Source: Lactuca virosa
Lineage: Eukaryota > Streptophyta > Magnoliopsida > Asterales > Asteraceae
Assembly (NCBI GenBank): GCA_928212115.1
Contig: CAKMRJ010005634.1
Span: 250,128,657-250,192,656 of the forward strand
Length of the DNA: 64,000 bases
Reading direction: 5' to 3'
How positions within the stretch are numbered: the first letter of the stretch is position 1; each line of letters opens with the position of its first letter. Below are positions 49,301 to 59,625 of this stretch, piece after piece. The translations under genes and the position numbers were made by a program. The notes beneath the pieces were generated by a model that had not been told where the DNA came from, did no database searches, and was given only the letters and a program-made list of their open reading frames with translations.

Positions 49301-50084
49301 TAGACCTGGTTAAGCTAGTGATAAGACTGTAGGAACGCCACTACAGTTATGAGACCAAGGAAGTAATGAATTGCTTAAGGTTGTGTGTAATGTAAGGCTA
49401 CCATTGGTCGTGTAGCAACCGCTTTTAGTCGTGGATTTGGTAATGACTGGATTTGATGCGTGGATCCGATTGGTAGGATCAGGAGGTTGTTAGAGTCGCA
49501 GTGGCATGATAACTAGTGGCAACCAGTTCCAGAGAAGGATTTCGTACGGAAGCCGTGTGAGGAAACCATGTGGGAGTCCTTTAGCTCCGCAACCGGGCCG
49601 GGACTCGGTTTGTCAGATGATTGATGAACGAGTTGTGACCAGGGAGGTCTCGATAGATTTTGGAAAGCAGCCATGTGGCGGCATACTGCTTCAGGCAGAT
49701 CAGTGTTCATCCATTCTCCGTGTTTTGGACGGTATTGACAAATTGGGTCTTCAGGTGTATGAGAGATATCTAGATGTTGGAACCCCTGATATCAGAAGTT
49801 GAATAGTTAGATGAGGGACAAGCAGACTGGGCTCAACAATAATGATTTGGTATGAGAGGTTTTTCAGGAAGCCAGACCATCTCGAGACTTCAGATTTCGG
49901 ATCAAGTAATGTGATCATATGGCAAGGAATTCGTTTATTTTCGGGTTTTAGAACCCTGCGAGAGTTGGTTCGGTTGCCCTGGAAAGGCTAGGGTTATGCT
50001 CGGGATTGTAGTTCAGGTTGTCGGGCGTGTAAGGAATGATAAGAAACGATTTCGAGGACGAAATCAAATTTAAGTGGGGGAGAG
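46325..50084 (+). mobile_element. Interior of element N with gag relic
   Basis: After the primer site comes a leader shared with P1 and P2. A short stretch near 47200-47336 reads as the N-terminus of a gypsy gag (MVEYFDGRYAAIAE, then an Ala-rich run and GGAGRAS) before a stop. The remaining 2.7 kb shows no RT, integrase or protease motif. A GGACGAAAT box before the polypurine tract is typical of gypsy 3' ends. It is best viewed as a deletion derivative of an autonomous gypsy element. Confidence 0.65.
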
Positions 50085-53000
50085 TTAACATCCCGTTTAA
50101 AATATAATAATTAAATATTAAACCCGGAACCCCGAGAAGCAATTATTAATATTATATGTTGTTATAGTTCAAATCAGATAATAATAAATGGAGTGTTGGT
50201 TTCGGGGTGACAAAAGATATACTTTTGATTTCCGAGGGTTAAAGATGTGAGTTTTGGATGGGTTCGTAAATAATTATGAAGGCAGGGACTATTGGGTAAT
50301 TGTTGGGACTTAATATAAAGAGATGATGGAAGTTAAGGGCTAAATGGTAAATTTCGGACTCAAATTGTAAAGGGTTTTGAAGGCAGGGGTTAAAAAGGGA
50401 AATTAAGGAGTTGTTTTGTAAGGAAAAAGAGAAGGAGGGACGAGTTGTGTCAATATGGGATGAAGCTTTATGTGTATCGGGTATTTAGCGTAACTTCTTA
50501 ACCTAACCCTAAGAGATGAAGCAGCCGACACCCCCCACTCCCTCTTCATCCATCCAGCCGCCACCCTCATCTCCTTCCTCCATTCTCTTGTCGTCCTATC
50601 CGTTGCCGCCGTGTCCAGACGTCGTGTTCGAGTCAACCGACGGTGCAACCATCGACATAGAAGACCGATATTGAGGGTGATGTCAGTCCCCAAGCGTTGT
50701 TGTTTCGTCACTGCCGTTGGCGACCGCCGCTGCCGGACCCTGCCATCGTGTTGTTGCCGCTGTTGTAGTTACCGGCGAGAGGAGAAGCCGTGAGTCGGAG
50801 CTGATTGATAAGGAGGTTCTATGGCTGTTATTCTATCGGAGAAGGCGACTCCTCCTCTTCCCTTCACTGTTGTGGTTCCGATGACCTAAACCGCAGCCTT
50901 TAGCCGCCGAGGTGGTCGCTTGGGATATCGTCGTCGTCGTTACGCACCACCAAGTGGTGGTTGCGACTTGATTCCAAGGAAAATCTCGTCGGGGCGTGCT
51001 GTTGTTCGGCTGAAAACCAAAGGAGATCATCGCCACCACCGTGAGGTGGTGGCTGTCGTTCTAAAGCGTTGCGGTCGCCGCCGTGGGCCACCGGGAGAGT
51101 GGCTGGGGTGCATCTCACATATCGGAAGCAAGAAAGGGATGGGTACGTTTTGTTCGTTGGTGTGGTGTGTGTGTGCAGTCTAGTTGGCTGGAAAACCGGG
51201 AATCCGCCGCCACCACCGTGAGGTGGTGGCTGCCGCCGTGCATATGTATTTTAGTGAGTGTGTGAGTGTGTGAATTTGGTATTTTGCATTGTAAATTGTA
51301 ACAATATCGGAATAATGAGAAAGAAAAGTCTAAACCGCCACCGTAAGGTGGTGGTTGCCGCCTCCTGCCGCCACCGGCCGCCGTGTCGGGTGGCGGTGTG
51401 CTTACCTTGCTGTGTTTGATTCGTATGGGATGCATGAAACCCTAGTGGGCCCAATGAAGCCCTAATGGGCCCAAGAAAACCCTAATTGATCTAATAAAAC
51501 CCTAATGGGCCCAATGGGGCCCAAAGTGACCTAAAAGCCCAACTGATTGATTAATGGACTAGTATTGGGTAGAAAACCCTAATTAGGGTTTGGAAAACCC
51601 TAATGGCTTAAAACCCTAATTTCGGGAATTGATCGGGACACGCACGAAAATTATTTAACAACCTAAAATAGTAATTAACAATTATTGTAAATTAACCGAA
51701 GATAATATTGGACTTAACGGATTAAGTCCTTAATGGATTAAGCCTAATGGGTTAAGTGAGAAACACTTAACCCTAATCATCATTTCATGTGAAAACCCTA
51801 ATTTCACTTGGGCCTTGAGTTGGGCCTTTCTAGTGGGCTTTGGTAATTGCACTATTAATGGGCTTTCCAGGAATAAGTAAATGGACTAAATAATTGTATG
51901 GGTTTGAGGATAAGGCCCATGTGAGAGTCTTGGGCCCAATTTGGAAAATTGGGCCATATGTTGGGCTTTGGCCCATTACTTGACTGTTGGGCCTTTGGAG
52001 TGTGAGTTGGACCTTAGGCTTGGAACCCAATTATTAATTGGGTGTTGTTTGATGTTGACAGCTCGGGAATCTGTCAACCAGCAGCTGGAGTTTTATCTGC
52101 AGGACTTCAGCAGTGCCAGGTGAGTTACCCTCACTATATCAACAGGGTCTAAGGCACCAAGGCCGACCCTTTAGATTGTTATTCTGGTTATCATATGCTT
52201 GTATGATGTTATGATCTGTTAGATCAGTATCCTTGGTTTATAGGATGTCGTATGTTATGATCTGTTAGATCAGTATCCTGGTACATAGGATGTTGTATGT
52301 TATCATGATCTGTTAGATCGGTATCCTGGGATATAGGATGTTGTATGTTATCATGATCTGTTAGATCGGTATCCTGGTAGATAGGATGTTGCATGCTGCT
52401 ATGATATGTTAGACTGGTATCCTGGTAGATAGGATGTTGTTATGATATTATGATCAGTTAGATCAGTATCCTGGTATATAGGATGATGCTATGCTAGTTG
52501 CCTAGTTAGGCCGGTATCCTGGTTATATGATATTGCTATGATTGATGATCTGTTAGATTGGCATGACTGTTATATATATACAAGTGTGATATTTATGTAC
52601 ACATGTTTGTTGATTTGGGGTTGGGTTGAGGCAATCCTGCTTTGTGTTGAAGGCCAACATACCCAGGGCGGTCCGGATAAACTGAAGGCCCTGTAAAGGG
52701 ATTCAGTCAGACCGAAGGCCCGGCGAGCGGTCCGGATAGGCTGTAGGCCCTGTGAGGCGGTCTAGACGTGCCGAAGGCTCGGAGAACAGTCCAGATAGAC
52801 TGAAGGCCTGTAAGGCGGTCCAGTCAAGCTGACAGCTCATTATGCATGTTGTTCTGAGTTGGTATACGTTATAGATATATTTGTATGGTGTTGGTATTTT
52901 GGGGGAACTCACTAAGCTTTGTGCTTACGGTTTCAATTTATTGTTTGAGGTGCTTCAGATGACTCGACAAGGCGAAGGCGTGATCGTACACATCCTCGTG

Positions 53001-53124
53001 TTTTGGACGTATGGTCTCTGGGAAACTCTGATAATAAACCATTTTGAAAATACAAGTGTAATACTTATTGGTTTTGAAATGTTTTGAAAAGTTTTAAATT
53101 GGCTTGAATTTTATGGATGTTATA
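50085..53124 (+). repeat. 3' LTR of element N
   Basis: The LTR is 3040 bp. It starts TTAACATCCCG, one base short of the expected TGTAACATCCCG, and repeats all features of the 5' LTR. It is longer mainly because the GATCTGTTAGATC minisatellite has extra units. Hairpins lie at 50947-50960, 51033-51052, 51210-51229 and 51335-51354. Confidence 0.9.
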
Positions 53125-53129
53125 AAGTC

Positions 53130-53849
53130 CAATTAGCCTTTTACTCATGTCTCTTAATATCCTTATCCCTAAGATATAGGCAGCCTCTCCAAGGTCCTTC
53201 ATAGCAAAACACTTCCCAAGCCAGGACTTCACCTCCTGCAAAGTTGGGATGTCGTTTCCTATGAGCGTATGTCATCCACATACAGCACCAAGAAGCTAAC
53301 TATACTCCCACTAGCTCTGACATATACACATGACTCATCTTCACTTCTCGAAAAGTCAAACTCTTTGACTTTCTCATCGAAACAAAGATTCCATTTGCGA
53401 GGTGCTTGTTTTAATCCATAGATGGATTTCTCAATCTTACACACTCTATTAGGGTGCTCTGTACTGACAAAACCCTCTGGCTGACTCATGTAAACATTCT
53501 CAGCCAATTTCCCATTAAGGAAAGCGGTTTTGACATCCATTTGCCATATTTCATAGTCATGAAATACAGCAATGGCTAACATAACCCTAATAGATTTAAT
53601 CCTTGCTACCGGTGAAAAGGTCTCATCATAATCAACTCCCGAAGTTTGAGAAAAGCCCTTTGCAACCATTCGTGCCGTATAAGTGTGTACATTACCATCC
53701 ATGTCGGTCTTCTTCTTGAAGATCCATTTGCACCCGACTGTCTTATGACCTGGTACATTGTCAACCAAGTTCCATACTTGATTGTCATACATGGACTGTA
53801 TCTCGCTGTCCATAGCCTTTTTCCATTTAGCAGCCTCAGGGCCTGCCAT
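53130..53849 (-). pseudogene. pol: Reverse transcriptase of Copia-B
   Basis: The minus-strand frame has CKWIFKKKTDMDGNV, VAKGFSQTSGVDYDETFSP, MDVKTAFLNGKL, KSIYGLKQAPRKWN and the catalytic LYVDD (~53270), the canonical copia RT. It is preceded by a poorly conserved linker (53850-54160) and cut at 53129 by element N, resuming at 43364. Confidence 0.9.
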
Positions 53850-54162
53850 GGCTTCTGTGTAGCTGTTAGGTTCATCCAGATTTACCAGTACACTATCACT
53901 GATAAGTGTATCACCTTTCGCAGTAATATGGAAACCATAATAATGCTCAGGTGCATTCCTAACTCTCGTGGAACGCCTCAGAGGTACAGACTCGTCAGTT
54001 GGATCAACAGGAGTTTCCTCCTCAGGTTGATTGCTAGGTTTTGAGGTTCCTTCACCACTTGAGTCTTGAATTTCTTCAAGATCAATTTGCCTCCCACTGT
54101 TTCCTTGGCTTATGAACTCTCTCTCGTGAAAGACTCATTTCCTTGCTACAAAGACCACATTA

Positions 54163-54900
54163 TCACTGGGTCTGTAGAAGAGATAACCAAAAGCCGATGA
54201 AAATACACCTCTCACTTCGAGGTTCGAGCTTACCGTGAGTTTCACGCCTCACAAAAGCCTCGCAACCCCAAATCTTGATGTGGTCCAAGTTGGGAACTTT
54301 CCCAGTCCACATCTCATGAGGTGTTTTGGCAACCTTCTTTGTAGGGACTAGATTAAGGATATGGGTGGCAGTCTCTAAGGCATACCCCCAAAAAGAGATT
54401 GGTAGCGAAGCTCGACTCATCATGGAGCGAACCATGTCCAACAAGGTCCGATTACGCCTCTCAGCTACACCATTCAGTTGTGGTGTCCTGAGAGGTGTCA
54501 ATTTTGAGACAGTCCCACACTCCTTAAGATAGTCGAGGAACTCTGTACTAATATACTCACCACCTCGATCGGATCGAAGCATCTTAATGTTCCTGCCCAA
54601 TTGATTTTCTACTTCCTATTTAAACTCTTTAAACCTTTCAAAAGTCTCTGAATTATGATTGATTAAGTAGACATAACCATATCTACTATAATCATCAGTA
54701 AAAGTCAGATAATAGCGATTAGCATCCCTTGTGGCGGTTTTGAAGGGTCCACATACATCAATATGTATAAGGTCCAACAAACCCTCACCCCTTTCACAAG
54801 TACCAGTGAAGGGTGATTTTGTCATTTTCCCAAGCAAACAAGATTCACAACTATCATCTGACTTTAGGTCAAATGATTCCAAGACTCATCCTTTTGGAGT
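54163..54900 (-). pseudogene. pol: Integrase of Copia-B (stops inside)
   Basis: On the minus strand: CESCLLGKMTKSPF (zinc region, ~54860), HIDVCGPF with the first Asp (~54770), a stop near 54613, SDRGGEYIS with the second Asp (~54575) and GVAERRNRTLLDM with the Glu (~54470). The frame then degrades after RCIFIGF. Integrase joins the cDNA to host DNA. Confidence 0.88.
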
Positions 54901-55130
54901 TGGCCTATGCGTTTCTTTCTTACATGTCCAAGACGACAATGCCACAATGATGCTTTATCCAAGCTAGTAGAAGAATCAATACACAACACATTATTTCCTA
55001 GGTTATCTACAACCGACACAGTTTCATACACACCATCACAAGGTAATGCTTTAAAATAAAGAACATTATTAAAGAAAGCATTAATACCACCAACTTCATT
55101 ATCAAAAGAAAAGGTAAACCCTTGTTTGTA

Positions 55131-56306
55131 CTAACCATGAAAAGAAATAATATTCCTCACCATTTCAGACGAGTAAACACATTTATTCAAATCTAACTTT
55201 AACCCACTATCTAGCAACAAAGTATAAACTCCAATCTTGGTAACAGGTGAAACATTCCTATTCCCCATGATTAAGTTTATCTTCCCGTGCTCCACATCCT
55301 CACTTCTTCTTAGGCCCTGCACATCAGAACATATGTGAATACCACAACCTGTATCAAGGACCCAAGAGTTAGAATATGGTGAGTTATTAGACAATATAGT
55401 GTATATACCTGCATGGGATGGTTTCACTTTCCCATCCTTAACATCCTGCAAGTACTTTGGGCAGTTTCGCTTCCAATGCCCCTTATTCTGGCAATAGAAG
55501 CAATCAACATCCTTAGGGATGGCAGAAGGAGTAGCAGAACCACCTTTGGTTCCACTTGATAAGGAGCCATCAAGAGACTTTCCCTTGGTACCCTTCGAAG
55601 GGTGCTTCCTCTTCTTCCTTTTGCCTTGCCCTATAGCCAAAACAGGGGTTGCTGTAGGAGTAGGAGTAACAACCGACTTAGCTTTAAGACCACTTTCGGC
55701 GGTCTTCAGAAGTCCTTGAAGCTTGCTGAGTGTAACTTCCTCCTTGTTCATGTGGTATGTCATGCGGAATTGATCATAACACGAAGGTAAGGAGTGCAAA
55801 ATGATGTCATTTGCCAACTCCTCAGGGAAGTTCACATTCAATTTCAGCAAACGGTCCACATACCTTTGCATTTTCTGCATGTGGCCCGTGATGGGTTCAC
55901 CATCCTTCATCCGGGTTGTTATCATGGAGGAGTTGATTTCATACCGCTCTTGACGAGCACTCTGATGGTAGCGGTCCATCAAGTCTTGGTGCATCTCAAA
56001 AGGGTAGAAGTCCTCATAGGACTTTTGGAGCTCGACTGTCATTGTGGCCAACATGATACATGCCACTTTGGTAGCATCTCTCTCATGTGCCTGGTATTTA
56101 GCGATATCCTCAGGAGTAGCAGTAGTCTCATCGAGTTCCTTGAGCTCCTTGTCGAGGACATATTCCTTGTCCTCGTAACGAGTGACCATCCTGATGTTCC
56201 GGATCCAATCCATAAAGTTGGAACCATCGACGATGACTCTCCCACAAAGGTTCATGAGAGAGAAGGAGTCGGTAAGGTTAGAACCCGAAGCATTGTTGGA
56301 AGACAT
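55131..56306 (-). pseudogene. gag: gag and protease of Copia-B
   Basis: ATG at 56306 opens a 391-codon frame. It contains the copia gag core (UBN2-type, about residues 20-210: NFMDWIRNIRMV, LHSLPSCYDQFRMTYHM), a Lys/Gly-rich linker, one CCHC knuckle CFYCQNKGHWKRNC (~residue 270) and the protease start SWVLDTGCGIHIC (DTG active site, ~residue 317). The frame stops at 55131, before integrase, so the polyprotein is truncated. The gag part itself is intact and could still be translated. Confidence 0.88.
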
Positions 56307-57807
56307 CTGAAAAGAAGAAAGACAAGTTTAGATTAGATATATAGAGTCCTTAATAAGACACCCAAATGTAATATTAAGGCTAGGACCCAACACAATATAT
56401 TATAACTTAGAAGAGGGATGTCGTAATCTAAGCTATAACATATGTGAAGGTAGGTGAATGACGATTCACGAATTTCCACCATGAAAACGAAATAAATTAT
56501 TAAGTTTTAATTGGTTTTGAAATTCCTAGATTCTTTTGAGATTCATTGAACTTTTCAATGGCATGTTTCAATATCGATTGCGCCCTTCAAGTTTTGTGAC
56601 TGGGATGCCGAGGATCACAAAACAAGGTGTGAATAACCATGCAAATTCACTTGGTACCCTTAATATTATCACCTAATCAATGTGTCGGTTAACCACACGC
56701 GCTCCACCGATCTATGATAAACATTAAGTCACCCTCTGTTATCCTTACTACTCCAAGTTAGTGTGCCGGTTAACCACACACGCTCCACCAACGACTTGGT
56801 AAGGTACAAAGTGTGAATTTCATGGGTTATTTTCACATTTTCCTAAAGTAACTAAGATTGGGAATTTATAAAAACATTTAGTTACTTTATAATAATCATT
56901 ATACTTTTAATGAGAATTTAAAGTCATTGTCCTACCCGTTCGGCTAACGACCCTCCACCGATCAAGGAAGCGGTGGGTGAGAATGGACACCCATTAACCT
57001 GCCATTTTATAGGCAACAACCTTATACCCCCCTTATAGACCGGCTTCGTGAATGAGGCCTACTAACGGTAAAACGACTTGATCTTATACATATAAATATT
57101 AACCATTAATCTTATAATAGTATAAGGGTTGAATTTTAAATTTTAAAATCCTAAGGGTTGGAATTAAAGTGTGTGTGACTTTACAAATTCCAAAACTTGA
57201 GGGCAAGTTTTGAAACTATTCAAAACTTTTCATTTCATAACTTATGAGTTAAGGGTTCATAAAAGTGAAGGCTCTTTATTTTTATGTAACTTATGTGTTT
57301 TAAATGACATTAAAGAAAGTGACCTTTGGAAATCCATAACTTGAGGACAAATTATGGATTCCATTAAAACACATAATTGATCAAGAATTAATCATTAAAC
57401 AATTTAGCAAGTCATTCCTATGATCTAACAATAACTCATAAGAACATGAATATCATATCAAAATTTCAATAATCATATGAACACATATAAAACATGGAAT
57501 TTTGATACAAGCCATTATAAATAGATTAGCACAACCATTACACCATCTAAAATAGGTTTTAAAACATCAAAGCAGTTTAGGGTAAGGTTTCTAGTCCATT
57601 TCCAGCAGCAAAAGTCAAAAAACTGCAGTCAGAGCCTCCTACTCATCGAGTGCATGAACCTACTCGACGAGTAGGATGAGTTTGTGCTTGGACTCGTCGA
57701 GTCCCCCCATGGACTCGTCGAGTCCCCTGTCCAGACAGCTCAATTTTTTGATTTTTTCACAATTTGCATCAAGTATTCAAGAAAACAATCCTAGGCTCTG
57801 ATACCAC
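56307..57807 (-). other. Long leader and primer site of Copia-B
   Basis: The primer site TGGTATCAGAGC (complement 57795-57806) abuts the LTR. The 1.5-kb leader has no gene. It carries four TCGTCGAGT-type palindromes (57645-57726) and a repeated GTTAACCACAC-CGCTCCACC unit (56690, 56770). Confidence 0.75.
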
Positions 57808-58561
57808 TGTTGGATTTTGAGCATCCTAACACTCTTATGGTGTACATGCAACCCTAGAAACCTTGGATCTATGTTTTACTATGAATACATGCAAATTTGT
57901 TTTTCCAAGGTTCATAACCTATCTAGCATGGCATGGGGTACTTTAAACATAAAAGCTAGAATAATTACATACCTTTTCAATAGTGAGTTGATTCCTTGGA
58001 GTTTGAGAGCCAAGCACCAATAATGTGGATGCCTCAAATGGAAATCACAAAGCACCACAAACTTGGAAAAACTATGAGAGTGTATGTTTGCTTCTAGAAA
58101 TCAGCCACCTTCTTGTACACACACAACTAGTGCCATTTCAAGCATCATAAGCTCCTTTATATAGTGTGGAGGATTAAGGTTACATCCATGTAAACCCTAA
58201 TACCCATGACTCTTCCTTTCCAAGGATCCATGGGTTAAAAGCTCCATGGACTATCCATGGACTCCCATGCATGCCTATTCCAAATGAGTAATTAGCCCAC
58301 ACTTATATAAATACAAGAGCCCATATTTAATTAGTCACCATTTTGATCACCAAATTAATTCTAAATTAATTTATGATCAATACTAATTAAATAATATGAT
58401 TTCATATTAATATATTATAACTTATAATATATTAACAAATCATAAACATACAATTCTTAAAGGTTTAACCATACAAATAGAAGTGCAACCCAAATGGACC
58501 ATGCCGGTTCGGGTCAAGTATATACCAAATAAAGTTATGGACTTAGACACCTTATACAACA
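57808..58561 (-). repeat. 5' LTR of Copia-B
   Basis: The LTR is 754 bp, TGTTG...CAACA, next to the primer-binding site. It matches 41007-41772 with scattered differences. Confidence 0.92.
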
Positions 58562-58566
58562 GGTTA

Positions 58567-59383
58567 TTCCTCGGGTTTGGCCTGCGTGATGGAAAGTCAG
58601 TCTGATTTCCACGATGCCAACAATCAATTGCCTTGTGCCCTGGTTTCGTACACAACTGGAAAATGGATTTCTTCTTCCGTGAATCTGTGCCTCGAGTAGA
58701 GTTGGATGATCCTGAACTGGAACCATTGTAGAAAGAAGATGAACGAGAATTGGAGGAATTTGAGCGATTTACATTGAGTGCGACTGTTGATTTCTGAGTT
58801 ACAGAAGCGAGACGGATGTGCTCTTGCTCCAATCGAGCTTCTTGCTGTAATAATAAGCCAACGGGATCATCAACATTTAATACCTCTGATATCATCATAA
58901 GAGCAGTAACAAATGCTCTGTATGAGGAGTCAAGGCTGTTGAGAATATAGCCAATTAGATCTTCATCATCGACAGGATGAAGATTTTCAGCCAAAGAATC
59001 ACAAATCGATCGTTTCCGTTCTATGTACTCAATCATTGTCATCGACGCTTTTGTAAGGGTTTGAAGCTGACTTTTGAGTTGTAAACGACAAGCCCTGGTT
59101 TGGGCTTGAAAGTGTTTTTCAAGTGTCTGCCACGCAATTCGAGAGGAGGGTGAGCGGGCAACTAGAGCAGAGGGATTGTCCGATAGTGTCGACTTGAGCC
59201 ACAAAAGAACAAATCGATCTCTCTTTTTCCAAGCAGAATACTCTGGATTTGGTGTTGTGGTAGCTGGTACAGCAGCGACGGCCGGAGATGTGGTGGTGGC
59301 AGGAGTTGCCGGAATAGCTGAAACATCAATAGTTTCAGTTGGTGGTTTGGGATTCAAGACGTAATCTTCCAGACCAAAGGTTT
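58567..59383 (-). pseudogene. gag: gag of Copia-A (5' part missing)
   Basis: The minus-strand frame enters from the G2 junction with GLEDYVLNPKPP and continues through an Ala/Thr/Pro-rich loop. Then comes the UBN2 gag core (RFVLLWLKSTLSDN, AWQTLEKHF, ERKRSICDSLAENL, LNSLDSSYRAFVTAL) and one CCHC knuckle, CTKPGHKAIDCWH with its first Cys (FQLC). It is cut at 58567 by Copia-B. The frame is open across the visible part; the start codon lies beyond G2. Confidence 0.87.
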
Positions 59384-59625
59384 TGTCACACCCCCAAACC
59401 GGAACGTTGGAAACGTTCGGGGGTGGATGACGTCATTTGTAGTATCACAACAGTTGCATCATAGTAATCATAGTAAACACAACCATTACATTGAATATAC
59501 ATGAAAAAGAGTTTACATCTGTTTGATTCTTGACTTATTACATCAACATATAATCAAAAGAAAAAGATGTGATCCTATACGCTCCGTCTTCTCAAAACTC
59601 CAGGAGGTACCTGCCTACTGATTCC

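Larger units (their letters stand above)
43370..53124 (+). mobile_element. Element N: non-autonomous gypsy-like LTR element in Copia-B RT
   Basis: The edges are TGTAACATCCCG (43370) and GGATGTTATA (53124), with the target repeat AAGTC at 43365-43369 and 53125-53129. Two ~3-kb LTRs, a perfect initiator-Met primer site TGGTATCAGAGCC (46328-46340) and a polypurine tract AAGTGGGGGAGAG (50072-50084) frame a 3.76-kb interior with no intact gene. The LTRs are nearly identical apart from repeat-copy changes, so insertion was fairly recent despite the missing genes. That implies mobilisation in trans. Confidence 0.92.
41007..58561 (-). mobile_element. Copia-B: Ty1/copia retrotransposon (decayed, holds element N)
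   Basis: The edges are TGATGGGTTTTGAG (41007) and ACAACA (58561), with the target repeat GGTTA at 41002-41006 and 58562-58566 inside Copia-A. It reads on the minus strand: 5' LTR 58561-57808, primer site, long leader, gag-protease, integrase, RT, RNase H, polypurine tract, 3' LTR 41772-41007. Without N it is ~7.8 kb. Stops interrupt the single long pol frame. Motifs such as DDYSRYGYVYLI suggest the Tork-like group (low certainty). Confidence 0.92.
30985..59383 (-). mobile_element. Copia-A: Ty1/copia element, heavily interrupted
   Basis: On the minus strand the order is gag (59383-58562), protease/integrase (41001-40000), RT (about 39300-38323), RNase H (31698-31174), then a short LTR. Insertions are Copia-B (41007-58561, target GGTTA), X (31704-38317, target ATTTA) and G2 at 59384 within gag. 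Joining the flanks of each insert restores a continuous reading direction, which confirms one original element. The very short LTR and the single-CCHC gag suggest the Ale-like group (low certainty). The start of gag and the 5' LTR lie beyond G2, outside the window. Confidence 0.85.

Noticed and set aside
41002..58566. Insertion-site preference because B and Copia-B both duplicated GGTTA
   Set aside because: Two events only, from different superfamilies; the other target repeats (TATTA, ATTTA, ATAGC, AAGTC) differ, so coincidence is the simpler reading.
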